From Rhodococcus sp. HM1 (lineage in GTDB: Bacteria; Actinomycetota; Actinomycetes; Mycobacteriales; Mycobacteriaceae): a stretch of 64,000 bases of DNA. The stretch is taken from assembly GCF_023218075.1 (NCBI RefSeq), contig NZ_JALPTB010000004.1, forward strand, positions 1 through 64,000, written 5' to 3'. The position numbers and the translations under genes were made by a program. Shown one piece after another: positions 7,472 to 16,306 of this stretch (the stretch's first letter is position 1; each line of letters starts with the position of its first letter). Below the pieces are notes generated by a model. The model worked only from the letters and a program-made list of their open reading frames with translations, was not told the origin of the DNA and did not search any database.

Positions 7472-9481
7472 TCATCGGCGCTGCACCCGGTGCTGCGTGG
7501 CGCGCCGCTGTGCCCGGTTGCCGAGGGCGACCTCGCCGGAACGCTGGGCTTCGTAGCGGCCGTAGGCGTCGACGATGTCGGACACGAGCTTGTGTCGCAC
7601 CACGTCGCTGCTGTCGAGCGTCGCGAAGTGGATTCCGTCGATGTCGTCGAGGATCTCGGTGGCGGCGCGCAGGCCCGAACGGGCACCACCGGGCAGGTCG
7701 ACCTGGGTGATGTCGCCGGTGACAACGATTTTCGAGCCGAAGCCGAGGCGGGTCAGGAACATCTTCATCTGCTCGGCGGTGGTGTTCTGGGCCTCGTCGA
7801 GGATGATGAAGGCGTCGTTCAGGGTGTTGTGCGTCAGTAGGAAATCCTCTGTGACGTACAGCGAGTCGGCAGCGGCGACCCTGATGCAGACCGCCTCCTC
7901 GGTACCGGCGGATTCGATGCTCTCGATGTACCGCCGAGGTGTCTTGGGGCTGTTCTCCGCGTACTTCTCTGCTTTCCTTCGGAGCCGGAACGGCACGCAT
8001 CCTTCGGGCAGACGGATGTCGACGATGTGCCCGTCGTGCCGGTACTCGACGTCGCGGCCGCGGGCGTTTCCGGGCTTCCGACCTTCGGCAGGCCGGGTGC
8101 GGCTGTATGCGACGCCGCCCAACGACTGCACGAGGAAGAGGACGTCGTCGCGCAGTTGATCCGACACAGTCGCGTACTGCACTCGGCACGTCCGACCGGT
8201 CTGAATGACCGGTCCACCATCGGAGTCGAGAAGACCCTGTAAGACGGCGAGGCGCACGTCGGCCGAATTGTGCAGGTACTCCTTCGGCACGAACTTGGTC
8301 GGCGACTTCGTGCCCCAGACTGCCTCGACCAGTTCCGGGTCGGCTGTGCTGAAGCTCGGCGTCGCCACGCCGGCCATGCAGCCGTCACCGAGCATCAGTC
8401 CCAGCGCATACGGATCCATCGGCACCGGCACGGGAGCGAACTCGACCGGCTCGGCGAGCATCGGAATCTCGTAGCGGTGGTAGTGCGCGGCACGGAGATT
8501 GCCGATCATCTCTTTGGCCTCGAGCACCCGCGGCCCCTTGCCGCGCCTGCGATCGCTGCGGGTGTAGACCGACCACAGGTGATCGGTCGAGCAGAGGGTG
8601 GACGCCCCGTCCTGGGTAGTCACCCGCACGATGTCCTTGAATCCCTGCGGGTAGACGCCGAGCACTTCGGTCGGCCGACCGTCCGAACCGATCACCTCGT
8701 CGCCGACCTTCACGTCGCCGATCGGACGGAACCCCTCGGGCGTGAGGACCTTGGTGGACAACGGCTGCGCCCGGCCACGCATATACGCCAGGGGCGCGAC
8801 CTCGATGACGCCGGCCTGCATGAGCTTCGGGATCGCCTCCGGATCCATCATGTCGTGCAGCGCGTCGTGCAGCGGACGGAGGTAAGGATCGATCTTCTCG
8901 TGCAGGGTGCCCGGCAGGAATCCGAGACGTTCGCCGGCCTCGACGGCCGGGCGGGTCAGGATGATGCGGGTGACCTGCTTGGTCTGCAAGGCCTGCACGG
9001 CCTTCGCCATCGCGAGATAGGTCTTGCCGGTACCGGCGGGGCCGACGCCGAAGACGATGGTGTTGGCATCGATCGCGTCGACGTATCGCTTCTGATTGAG
9101 CGTCTTGGGCCGGATCGTCTTGCCGCGCCGCGACAGGATGTCCAGGCTCAGCACGTCGGCCGGCGATTCGGACAGCCCCTGGGTGAGCATGCCCACGGTG
9201 CGGCGCACGGCGTCGGGGGTCAGCGGCTGGCCACGGCCGACGATCGTGACGAGTTCGCCGAGGACCCGTTCCGCGAGCGCGACCTCGGCGGGAGTCCCGG
9301 TGAGGGTGACGGAATTGCCGCGCACGTGGATGTCCGCATCGAGCACGCGCTCGAGCGCGACGAGATTCTCGTCGGCCGCCCCGAGCAGCGGAGCCGCCGC
9401 TTCCGGCGGCAGGTCGAGACTGGATCGGACGATGGTCCGTTCAGGTTCCGCGGAGTCGCGGATGTCGTCTGATTCACTCAC
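7472..9481 (-). CDS. phoH: PhoH-family ATPase interrupted by an intein
   Basis: PhoH-type ATP-binding protein (helicase-like P-loop fold), probably acting in RNA metabolism with YbeY. From the GTG at 9481 the precursor is 669 residues: N-extein 1-237 with Walker A GPAGTGKT (147-154), an intein (238-552), and C-extein 553-669 with Walker B IILDEAQ (559-565). Removing the intein restores an uninterrupted 354-residue PhoH matching mycobacterial PhoH1 (about 352). The insertion point, between YMRGR and TLNDAF, is a few residues before Walker B, so activity should depend on splicing. An alternative GTG at 9517 would add 12 residues. TAGACT at 9541-9546 (minus) is a likely -10 box. Confidence 0.94.
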   Translation of the reverse strand: MSESDDIRDSAEPERTIVRSSLDLPPEAAAPLLGAADENLVALERVLDADIHVRGNSVTLTGTPAEVALAERVLGELVTIVGRGQPLTPDAVRRTVGMLTQGLSESPADVLSLDILSRRGKTIRPKTLNQKRYVDAIDANTIVFGVGPAGTGKTYLAMAKAVQALQTKQVTRIILTRPAVEAGERLGFLPGTLHEKIDPYLRPLHDALHDMMDPEAIPKLMQAGVIEVAPLAYMRGRAQPLSTKVLTPEGFRPIGDVKVGDEVIGSDGRPTEVLGVYPQGFKDIVRVTTQDGASTLCSTDHLWSVYTRSDRRRGKGPRVLEAKEMIGNLRAAHYHRYEIPMLAEPVEFAPVPVPMDPYALGLMLGDGCMAGVATPSFSTADPELVEAVWGTKSPTKFVPKEYLHNSADVRLAVLQGLLDSDGGPVIQTGRTCRVQYATVSDQLRDDVLFLVQSLGGVAYSRTRPAEGRKPGNARGRDVEYRHDGHIVDIRLPEGCVPFRLRRKAEKYAENSPKTPRRYIESIESAGTEEAVCIRVAAADSLYVTEDFLLTHNTLNDAFIILDEAQNTTAEQMKMFLTRLGFGSKIVVTGDITQVDLPGGARSGLRAATEILDDIDGIHFATLDSSDVVRHKLVSDIVDAYGRYEAQRSGEVALGNRAQRRATQHRVQRR
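7826..8770 (-). mobile_element. class-3 intein with reduced LAGLIDADG homing endonuclease, in PhoH
   Basis: A 315-residue protein-splicing element. It starts with Ala instead of Cys/Ser and ends LTHN followed by Thr as the +1 extein residue. The class-3 triad is present in intein numbering: W66 (STDHLW, block B), C295 (AVCIRV, block F) and T313 (THN, block G); terminal N315 and penultimate H314 are intact. Class-3 inteins splice by attack of the block F Cys, so the absent first nucleophile is expected. Two dodecapeptide motifs remain, LGLMLGDG (D129) and LQGLLDSDG (D184), only 55 residues apart, suggesting an internally deleted homing endonuclease. Base composition looks slightly less GC-rich than the exteins. 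Confidence 0.9.
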
Positions 9482-9574
9482 GTGGACGGTACGGCCTGCT
9501 TTCCGTTCGGCTCCCACACGACGGTCGTCGTGATCGTGCCAGTCTAGCCCTGGGCAGTACCGACATTCACCGCA

Positions 9575-10240
9575 TTACCCCCGGGCCTGGTCGGGGGCGT
9601 GCTCGTGCAGCCACCGGCGGGCCTGTTCGACGACCCGGGCGGCCCGTTCCGGGGAAACCCCGGCCAGCACCAGCACACCCAGCGCGATGCTCTCGCCCGA
9701 GTCGCGGACCAGGCCCAGATTGGCCTGTTCGAGGGTCGCCATCGTGAGGCCTTCCATCATCCCGACCAGCACCACCGACGGCAGATAGTCGGAGAAGATC
9801 CCCGCGGCGCGTCCGCGTTCGACGATGTCGAGCGTGCGAGTGCGCAGGGGCGCGACGAGGTCGGCGATACATTGTTCGCCCACTTCCTTGCGGGCGAAGG
9901 ACAGCAGCAACCGGTACCGGTCCCCGACCGGCCAGGTCCGGAGCGCACCGACCGCCAGCGCCACGTCGGGATCCTCGGGTTCGGCGAGGTCGACCGCGGC
10001 GGCCAGTTCCGCGGCGGCGTCGGCGGCGATGCCGTCGACGAGGGCATCGCGGTTCGGGAAGTGCGCGTAGACCGTGCGCCGGACGACGCCGGCGGCACGG
10101 GCGACGTCGTCCATGCTCGCGTCGGGATCGGCTGCGAAGGACTCCATCGCGGCGTCGAGGATGCGGCGCCGGTTGGCGTTCGTCCGGGTCCGTGCCGGTG
10201 GCGTGTGCGAATTCGCCTGTCGCGCGACGGGTTCCTGCAC
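9575..10240 (-). CDS. TetR/AcrR-family regulator divergent from MFS exporter
   Basis: A 221-residue TetR-type repressor. The N-terminal helix-turn-helix (MDDVARAAGVVRRTVYAHF) is followed by a helical ligand domain. Three in-frame GTGs lie close together (10258, 10249, 10240); 10240 is preferred because GGAAGAGG sits eight bases upstream. It is divergent from the MFS gene, with two palindromes in between, the standard layout for a drug-responsive repressor controlling an efflux pump. This pair is absent from the corresponding mycobacterial segment between rsmE and phoH, so it may be an insertion. Confidence 0.85.
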   Translation of the reverse strand: MQEPVARQANSHTPPARTRTNANRRRILDAAMESFAADPDASMDDVARAAGVVRRTVYAHFPNRDALVDGIAADAAAELAAAVDLAEPEDPDVALAVGALRTWPVGDRYRLLLSFARKEVGEQCIADLVAPLRTRTLDIVERGRAAGIFSDYLPSVVLVGMMEGLTMATLEQANLGLVRDSGESIALGVLVLAGVSPERAARVVEQARRWLHEHAPDQARG

Positions 10241-10287
10241 GTTGCACACCTCTTCCACCGAACATCTGTGACCTCGATCAAGTTTAG

Positions 10288-10316
10288 TTGCACACCCGTG
10301 TGCAGAAATCTAGGTT
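10288..10316 (+). promoter_or_regulatory. candidate promoter of the MFS gene
   Basis: TTGCAC (10288-10293) and TAGGTT (10311-10316) are separated by 17 bases. The first operator palindrome overlaps the -35 and spacer and the second begins in the -10, so bound repressor would block this promoter. Confidence 0.5.
10289..10304. promoter_or_regulatory. operator-like palindrome 1 (TetR/MFS intergenic)
   Basis: TGCACAC, two bases, GTGTGCA: perfect 7-bp arms. It shares the GCACA core with the second palindrome 10 bases away, so the two probably bind the same divergent TetR protein. Confidence 0.6.
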
Positions 10317-10332
10317 GCACACAGTTGTGCAA
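10315..10332. promoter_or_regulatory. operator-like palindrome 2 (TetR/MFS intergenic)
   Basis: TTGCACA, four bases, TGTGCAA: perfect 7-bp arms. The centre lies about 27 bp from the centre of palindrome 1, roughly 2.5 helical turns. Confidence 0.6.
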
Positions 10333-10364
10333 TTGGTGTTCGAGATCACCCTGAGGAGAGGTCC

Positions 10365-11960
10365 ATGACGACAGTCACCGGTCACGCGGCGTCCACACCC
10401 GCACCGCCTTATCCACGCCGCTGGGCCGGGTTGGCGGTGCTGTGCCTGAGCCTGCTGATCGTCGTCATGGCCAACACCGCGCTCATCGTCGCGGCGCCGA
10501 GCATGCTCCGCGAACTCGCCCTCACCAGCGCCGACATGCAGTGGATCATCGACGGCTACACCGTCCCCTACGCGGCGCTGATGCTGCTGTGCGGCGTGCT
10601 CGGCGACCGCTACGGCCGCCGGGCCGCGCTCCTGACCGGCCTGGCGATCTTCGCGGCCGGCGCGATCGCAGGCAGCCTCGCCGACAGCGCGACCGCGGTG
10701 ATCGTCGCGCGCATCGTCATGGGCACCGGCGCCGCCGTGATCATGCCCGCGACCCTGTCGCTGCTGGTGGCCATGTTCCCGGCTTCCGAGCGGGCACGCG
10801 CGATCGCCGCATGGGCCGCGACGTCCGGTCTCGCCATCGCACTCGGGCCGCTGCTGGCCGGGTGGCTCCTCGAGAGCCATTCGTGGGGATCGACGTTCCT
10901 GATCAACGTTCCCATCGCCGCGTTCGCCGCGGTCGCATCCCTCGCGCTGGTTCCGGCCTCGAAGGCCGACGGCCTCACCCGCGTCGACTGGATCGGCGGC
11001 GCCCTGTCCGTGGTCGCCGTCGGTGGCGTCGTCTACGCGATCATCGACGGCTTCCACTTCGGCTGGAGCCTCTCCGCACTCGGGGCGCTCGGGGCATCGG
11101 TCGTCGCGGCGGTCGCATTCGTCGCGTGGGAGCTGCGACACCCGCAGCCACTGCTGGACCTGCGGCGGGTCGCCGACCGCGCGGTCGGCGGCGCGTGCAT
11201 CTCGGTGCTGCTGCTGTTCTTTGCGACCTTCGGGCTCATCTACTTCGTCGCCCAGCAGTTCCAGTTCGTGCTCGGCTACGGACCGCTCGAGACGGGTCTG
11301 CATCTGCTTCCGCTCGCGGGGTCGGTGTCGGCCGGCGCCGCGCTGGGCGGTCGCCTCGTTCCGCGGTTCGGTGCCCGCATCCTCGTGGCATGCGGAATGG
11401 CCGCGACCTCCGCCGGAGTGTTGCTGCTCGCCGCGCTCGAACCGACCTCCGGCTACGACATCTTCCTGGCGTCGCTGCTGCTCGTCGGTCTCGGCATCGG
11501 CCTGGCGACCCCGCCCGCGACCGACCTGATCATGGGCGGATTCCCCGACACCGATCTGGGCGCGGCCGGCGGCCTCAACGACACCGCCGTCGAGTTCGGT
11601 GGATCCGTCGGCATCGCACTGCTCGGGTCGGTGCTCGCGACGTCGTACCACGACGAGATCGCCGGATTCCTGTCCGGTCTGCCGCTGAACAACCTCACCG
11701 GCGACCTGGCCGACAAGGCGGCACTCGCGCTCGAAGCGGCCGGTGATTCGGTCGGTGGCGCCGCGATCGTCGCGGAGGAACTGGCCGCGAATCCGTTCGC
11801 GAAGTCCTACGCGCAGCCGTTGCTCGATGCGTCGAGCGCGGCGTTCGCCCACGCGATCGTCGACGCCGCGCTGGTCGGGGGCATCGCGCTGGCGGTCGGC
11901 ACCGTCGTCGTCACGGTGATCCTGCCCGGGCGGGTGCCCGTCGGAACCGGTCAGGCCTGA
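10365..11960 (+). CDS. MFS multidrug efflux transporter (DHA2, 14 TM)
   Basis: A 531-residue drug:proton antiporter of the major facilitator superfamily. It has about 14 hydrophobic segments, the motif-A-like loop GVLGDRYGRR after TM2, and the DHA2 C-terminal extension. The start follows GAGGAGAGG. It is controlled presumably by the divergent TetR. Its stop overlaps the convergent hydrolase gene by 10 bases. The substrate cannot be deduced; relatives export antiseptics, dyes or antibiotics. Confidence 0.9.
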   Translation: MTTVTGHAASTPAPPYPRRWAGLAVLCLSLLIVVMANTALIVAAPSMLRELALTSADMQWIIDGYTVPYAALMLLCGVLGDRYGRRAALLTGLAIFAAGAIAGSLADSATAVIVARIVMGTGAAVIMPATLSLLVAMFPASERARAIAAWAATSGLAIALGPLLAGWLLESHSWGSTFLINVPIAAFAAVASLALVPASKADGLTRVDWIGGALSVVAVGGVVYAIIDGFHFGWSLSALGALGASVVAAVAFVAWELRHPQPLLDLRRVADRAVGGACISVLLLFFATFGLIYFVAQQFQFVLGYGPLETGLHLLPLAGSVSAGAALGGRLVPRFGARILVACGMAATSAGVLLLAALEPTSGYDIFLASLLLVGLGIGLATPPATDLIMGGFPDTDLGAAGGLNDTAVEFGGSVGIALLGSVLATSYHDEIAGFLSGLPLNNLTGDLADKAALALEAAGDSVGGAAIVAEELAANPFAKSYAQPLLDASSAAFAHAIVDAALVGGIALAVGTVVVTVILPGRVPVGTGQA

Positions 11961-12712
11961 TCGAGCAGCAGGTCCAGCGACAGCTTCCAGCAGACGCTGT
12001 CCTTGTTCAGGAACGCGAAGTGGTCCTCCCCGTCGACGACGTGCAGGGCCACTTCGTCACCGGCCTCGCGGGCAGCGTCGGCGTAACGCGCCGCGACCTT
12101 CGCGGGCACCTGCTCGTCCTCGGATCCGTGGACCAGCACGATCGGCCGGCCGATCGGCACGCGATGCCGCGGCGACGCCGATCGGTACACGTGCGGGTTG
12201 TCCTCGAACGGCTCGCCGAACAGGTCCTCGAGATAGTCGACGCGCCGGCCCCGCTCCCCCGCCGACGCCAGGTCCAGGGCCGCGGCCTGACCGACCACCA
12301 GCGACGGCCGCACCGCCGTGTCCTCACCCGCGAGCCACACCGCGAGCTGGCCGCCGGCCGAGTGCCCGACGACCCGCACCTGCGTCGGGTCGAGTTCGAT
12401 GCCCGCGGCGCGGGCGTGGTCCGCCACGAGCGTCGCGGTCGCGTCGAGCGCGGCGACGACGTCGGCGGACATCTCCGGCCACCGTCCACCCGCGCCGAGA
12501 CGGCGGTATTCGATGTTCCACGCGGCGACGCCGCGCCGGGCCAGTTCCGTCGCGAGGGGCGTGCCCAGGTTGAGGTGGTAGTTGCCGTTCCAGTACCCGC
12601 CGTGGATCACCATCACGACCGGCACCGGCCCGTTCCCGGCCGCACCGTCCGGGAGGTAGAGATGACCGAACTGCTGGGGTTCCGAGCCGTAGGCGATGCG
12701 GGTACGCGACAT
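11951..12712 (-). CDS. alpha/beta hydrolase (kynurenine formamidase-like)
   Basis: A 253-residue serine hydrolase with the oxyanion motif HGGYW (37-41), nucleophile elbow GHSAGG (S118), an acidic residue near D199 and catalytic His H231. HGGYW is typical of the kynurenine formamidase/carboxylesterase branch, but no tryptophan-catabolism genes are adjacent, so the substrate is open. It is the last gene after hrcA-dnaJ2-rsmE, 10 bases downstream of rsmE. Confidence 0.85.
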   Translation of the reverse strand: MSRTRIAYGSEPQQFGHLYLPDGAAGNGPVPVVMVIHGGYWNGNYHLNLGTPLATELARRGVAAWNIEYRRLGAGGRWPEMSADVVAALDATATLVADHARAAGIELDPTQVRVVGHSAGGQLAVWLAGEDTAVRPSLVVGQAAALDLASAGERGRRVDYLEDLFGEPFEDNPHVYRSASPRHRVPIGRPIVLVHGSEDEQVPAKVAARYADAAREAGDEVALHVVDGEDHFAFLNKDSVCWKLSLDLLLDQA

Positions 12713-12722
12713 GGCCGAAACG

Positions 12723-13484
12723 CTAGTCGAGCGGGCGTGCGCCCCAGCGACCGGACAGCACTCCGATCGCTCCGAGCGCCACCGCGGCGGCCGTGGACGT
12801 GCGCAGCACCGTCGGGCCGAGCAGCACGGGCGTCGCCCCCGCCTCCGTCAACGTGGCGACCTCGTTGTCGTCGAGACCTCCTTCGGGCCCGACGACGAGC
12901 ACCAGCTCGGACGCGTCCGCGAGCGGCAGCGACGCGAACGGTGCGGTCGCCGACTCGTGCAGCACCGCGACGACTCCGCCGCGCGCGACCGTCTCGCGGA
13001 CGAGCGCCACGACTCCGGCGGTGCGGGTGACCGGCGCGACGGGCGGAATGTGTGCCCGGCGGGACTGCTTGGCCGCCGCGACCGCGACGGCCTGCCAGCG
13101 GGCCACCCCCTTGTCGGCCTTGGGTCCGTCCCAGCGCGCGACGCACCGCGCGGCCTGCCACGGCACGAACGCGTCCGCGCCCGCTTCGGTGGCGAGTTCG
13201 ACGGCCAGCTCCGACCGCTCCGACTTGGGCAGCGCCTGCACGACGGTGACCGACGGGGACGGTGCGGCCAGCTCCCGGCGATCCAGGACGGTCGCCTCGA
13301 GCCGGTCCTTCGCCACGGCACTCACCTCGACGTCGGCGACACCGCCGCGGCCGTCGGAGAGCACGAGCCGCTCCCCGACCGCGATGCGCCGGACCGTCGC
13401 CGCGTGCCGGCCTTCCTTGCCGTCGAGCACGGCGACCTCACCGGTGCCGGGCAGGGGGTCCAGATAGAACAGGGTCGCGGCCAC
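12723..13484 (-). CDS. rsmE: 16S rRNA (uracil1498-N3)-methyltransferase RsmE
   Basis: SPOUT-class methyltransferase that methylates U1498 of 16S rRNA using SAM. The 253-residue protein has an N-terminal PUA-like domain and the knotted SAM site, with [12 protein letters not shown] (about 211-222) and LRTSTAA (about 236) near the C-terminus. GTG start, nine bases after dnaJ2; the same gene pair occurs in mycobacteria. Confidence 0.94.
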   Translation of the reverse strand: MAATLFYLDPLPGTGEVAVLDGKEGRHAATVRRIAVGERLVLSDGRGGVADVEVSAVAKDRLEATVLDRRELAAPSPSVTVVQALPKSERSELAVELATEAGADAFVPWQAARCVARWDGPKADKGVARWQAVAVAAAKQSRRAHIPPVAPVTRTAGVVALVRETVARGGVVAVLHESATAPFASLPLADASELVLVVGPEGGLDDNEVATLTEAGATPVLLGPTVLRTSTAAAVALGAIGVLSGRWGARPLD

Positions 13485-13493
13485 CGCCGTCGC

Positions 13494-14645
13494 CTAGCGG
13501 GCGCTGAACGCGTCGCGCAGCCGGGAGAACAGGCCCCCGGAGTGCTGCGAGCTGTTGGACACGACCTCGGCGCGGTCGCGGTCGTTGTGGCGACGCAGGT
13601 CCTCGAGCAGCTTGGTCGTCTTGTGGTCCAGCTTGGTCGGCACGACGACCTCGAGGTGGGCGTGCAGATCGCCGCGGGTGCCCGACCGCAGCTTCGGCAT
13701 GCCGTGTCCGCGCAGCACCGCGACCGAGCCGGGCTGTGTGCCGGCGTCCACCGTGATCTCGGTGGGGCCGTCGAGGATCGTGTCGACGGTGACGGTGGTG
13801 CCCAGCGCCGCGTCGATCATCGGCACCCGGATCGTGCAGTGCAGATCGTCGCCGTCACGGACGAACACGTCGTGCTGCTGCTCGATCACCTCGACGTACA
13901 GGTCGCCGGCGGGGCCGCCACCGGGACCGACCTCACCCTGCGCGGCGAGGCGGATGCGCATGCCGTTGCCGACACCGGCGGGCACCTTGACGGTGATGTC
14001 GCGGCGCGACCGCACGCGGCCGTCGCCGCCGCACTTGCGGCACGGGTCCGGGATGGTCTCGCCTGCACCGCGGCAGGTCGGGCACGGACGGGACGTCATG
14101 ACCTGGCCGAGGAACGAACGCTGCACGGACTGGACCTCGCCGGCGCCGCCACAGGTCGCGCAGACGACCGGCTTCGAATCGCCGTTGGTGCCCGATCCGG
14201 CGCAGCCGTCGCACAGGATCGCGGTGTCGACGGTGATGGTCTTGGTGACACCGGTCGCGCATTCCTCGAGCGTCAGGCGCGTGCGCAGCAGCGAATCGGC
14301 ACCGGGCTGCACGCGACCGCGAGGCCCGCGCGCGGCGCCGCCGGCGCCGCCACCGAAGAACGCCTCGAACACGTCGCCGAGACCACCGAACCCGGCGCCG
14401 GCGAAGCCGCCCGCACCGCCGCCACCGGACGCCAGCGGATCGCCGCCGAGGTCGACGATGCGCCGCTTCTCCGGATCCGACAGCACCTCGTAGGCCGCGG
14501 AGATCTCCTGGAAGCGCTTCTGCGCCGACTCGTCCGGGTTCACATCCGGGTGATGCTCACGCGCCAGCTTGCGGTACGCGCGCTTGATCTCCTGGTCGGT
14601 CGCGTTCTTCGACACGCCGAGCGTCGCGTAGTAGTCCCGTGCCAC
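13494..14645 (-). CDS. dnaJ2: chaperone DnaJ2
   Basis: Type-I Hsp40 co-chaperone that stimulates DnaK. The 383-residue protein has a J-domain with HPD (32-34), a Gly/Phe-rich region (about 75-110), four zinc-binding CxxCxGxG repeats ([32 protein letters not shown]) and the C-terminal substrate-binding domain. GTG start preceded by AAGGAC. Linkage to hrcA identifies it as the second actinobacterial DnaJ, not the one in the dnaK operon. Confidence 0.95.
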   Translation of the reverse strand: MARDYYATLGVSKNATDQEIKRAYRKLAREHHPDVNPDESAQKRFQEISAAYEVLSDPEKRRIVDLGGDPLASGGGGAGGFAGAGFGGLGDVFEAFFGGGAGGAARGPRGRVQPGADSLLRTRLTLEECATGVTKTITVDTAILCDGCAGSGTNGDSKPVVCATCGGAGEVQSVQRSFLGQVMTSRPCPTCRGAGETIPDPCRKCGGDGRVRSRRDITVKVPAGVGNGMRIRLAAQGEVGPGGGPAGDLYVEVIEQQHDVFVRDGDDLHCTIRVPMIDAALGTTVTVDTILDGPTEITVDAGTQPGSVAVLRGHGMPKLRSGTRGDLHAHLEVVVPTKLDHKTTKLLEDLRRHNDRDRAEVVSNSSQHSGGLFSRLRDAFSAR

Positions 14646-14687
14646 GTTAGGTTCTCGTCCTTACTTCTCTACACACATGAACGGTGC

Positions 14688-15731
14688 TCAGCGTTCGCCG
14701 AGCACCTCACCGATGTATCGCGCAACGGCCGCAACCGACGCGATGGTTCCCGGATAGTCCATCCGAGTGGGGCCCAGCACACCGAGGCCGCCGAATACGG
14801 TACCGGCGGCGCCGTAACCGGTGGACACCACCGACGTCCCGCGCATCTCCGCGACCTGCGTCTCCTCGCCGATCCGGACGGTCACCCGACCCGCGTCCTG
14901 GCTGGCCGCGAGCAGCTTGAGCACCACGACCTGCTCCTCGAGGGCCTCGAGGACGGCACGGAGCGACCCGGGCACCCCCGCGTGACCGTCGAAGTCGGCG
15001 GCGTTGCGGGTCAGGTTGGCGGTGCCGCCGAGCACCAGTCGCTCCTCGGGATGCTCGACGAGCGTCTCGACGAGGACGGTCGCGCAGCGGATCACCGCGT
15101 CGCGCAGATCGTCGGGGGCCTCCTCGGCCAGTTCCGACACGGCGATCGACGCCGCGGCGAGCCGCTTGCCGCACAGCGCCGAGCCGAGCAGCTCGCGCAG
15201 TCGGGACAGGTCCTCGTCGTCGACGACATCGCCGAGTTCGACGATGCGCTGATCGACCCGGCCCGAATCGGTGATGAGCACCAGCAGCAGCCGGGCCGGG
15301 GTCAGTGCGACGACCTCGAGGTGACGCACCGACGATGCCGACAGCGTCGGGTACTGCACGACCGCGACCTGCCGGGTCAGCTGTGCGAGCAACCGCACCC
15401 CGCGGCGCAGCACGTCGTCGAGATCGACACCGGATTCGAGGAACTGGAGGATCGCGCGGCGTTCGGCTGCCGAGAGCGGTTTGACGTCGGCGATCCGATC
15501 GACGAACTGGCGGTATCCCTTGTCGGTGGGCACGCGTCCCGAGCTCGTGTGCGGCTGGGTGATGTATCCCTCGGCCTCGAGTACGGCCATGTCGTTGCGG
15601 ACGGTCGCGCTGGACACGCCGAGGTTGTGCCGCTCGACGAGCGTCTTCGATCCGATGGGTTCCTTGGTGGCGACATAGTCCGCAACGATCGCGCGCAACA
15701 CCTGGAATCGCCGTTCCTCGGTGCTCGACAT
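14688..15731 (-). CDS. hrcA: heat-inducible transcription repressor HrcA
   Basis: Represses chaperonin genes by binding CIRCE elements. The 347-residue protein has the N-terminal winged helix ([20 protein letters not shown], about 25-44) and a GAF-like HrcA domain. The frame is open further upstream, but the ATG at 15731 follows GGAGG at nine bases and matches the mycobacterial N-terminus. No CIRCE inverted repeat is visible upstream of hrcA, so autoregulation by that element is not supported here. Confidence 0.95.
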   Translation of the reverse strand: MSSTEERRFQVLRAIVADYVATKEPIGSKTLVERHNLGVSSATVRNDMAVLEAEGYITQPHTSSGRVPTDKGYRQFVDRIADVKPLSAAERRAILQFLESGVDLDDVLRRGVRLLAQLTRQVAVVQYPTLSASSVRHLEVVALTPARLLLVLITDSGRVDQRIVELGDVVDDEDLSRLRELLGSALCGKRLAAASIAVSELAEEAPDDLRDAVIRCATVLVETLVEHPEERLVLGGTANLTRNAADFDGHAGVPGSLRAVLEALEEQVVVLKLLAASQDAGRVTVRIGEETQVAEMRGTSVVSTGYGAAGTVFGGLGVLGPTRMDYPGTIASVAAVARYIGEVLGER

Positions 15732-15880
15732 CCCCGCCCACCTCCGTATCTGTCGCCACACTTCACGGTTCGGGCCCACGCGCGACCCGCACGCGGCGCC
15801 GCGCGCAGTGTGCCTCGTCGTTCCAGTCTAGTCGCCGCGGCGCACTGTCCCGAGGCGACGGCGGTGCCGTGGGTCCGTCG

Positions 15881-15886
15881 TACTGT
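15881..15886 (+). promoter_or_regulatory. -10 box for a leaderless transcript
   Basis: TACTGT ends six bases before the ATG at 15893, the spacing of leaderless mycobacterial-type promoters. No Shine-Dalgarno sequence is present. Confidence 0.5.
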
Positions 15887-15892
15887 GGATTC

Positions 15893-16306
15893 ATGATTTT
15901 CAAGGGTGTCCGGGACGGCAAACCGTATCCCGATCACGGCCTGTCGCTGCGCGACTGGTCTCGGATCCCACCTCGGCAGGTTCGGCTCGACGAGATCGTC
16001 ACCACCACGAAGGTCCTCGAACTCGATCGGCTGCTGTCGGAGGATTCCACCTTCTACGGCGATCTGTTCCCGCATGCCGTGCAGTGGCAGGGCGTCCTGT
16101 ATCTCGAGGACGGCCTGCATCGCGCGGTGCGGTCGGCGCTGCGCAACCGCACCGTCATGCACGCGCGGGTGTTCGACTACGACGCGCTGACTCCGGGCGG
16201 TTCGCTCGGTCCGGGTGCCGAGATCCCGGGCACGGGGGTTCCGAGCACCGAGGCGAGCTGGATCGACCTCGACACCGGCCTGCCCGACGGGCGAAACGGC
16301 AGCTAG
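15893..16306 (+). CDS. conserved actinobacterial protein (Rv2375-like)
   Basis: 137-residue conserved protein of unknown function; the first ~100 residues resemble the mycobacterial protein encoded beside hrcA. It contains a PYPDHGLSLRDWSRIPPRQ opening, SEDSTFYGDLFPHAV and YLEDGLHRAVR segments. No signal peptide or membrane segment. Probably translated from a leaderless mRNA. The C-terminal ~35 residues are low-complexity. Its stop overlaps the convergent hemW stop by four bases. Confidence 0.8.
   Translation: MIFKGVRDGKPYPDHGLSLRDWSRIPPRQVRLDEIVTTTKVLELDRLLSEDSTFYGDLFPHAVQWQGVLYLEDGLHRAVRSALRNRTVMHARVFDYDALTPGGSLGPGAEIPGTGVPSTEASWIDLDTGLPDGRNGS

Noticed and set aside
15732-15892. Possible CIRCE element controlling hrcA
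   Set aside because: No TTAGCACTC-N9-GAGTGCTAA-like repeat is present in the upstream region.
12696-15896. A 1066-codon frame opposite rsmE, dnaJ2 and hrcA
   Set aside because: Composition and complete overlap with three well-supported genes show it is a shadow.
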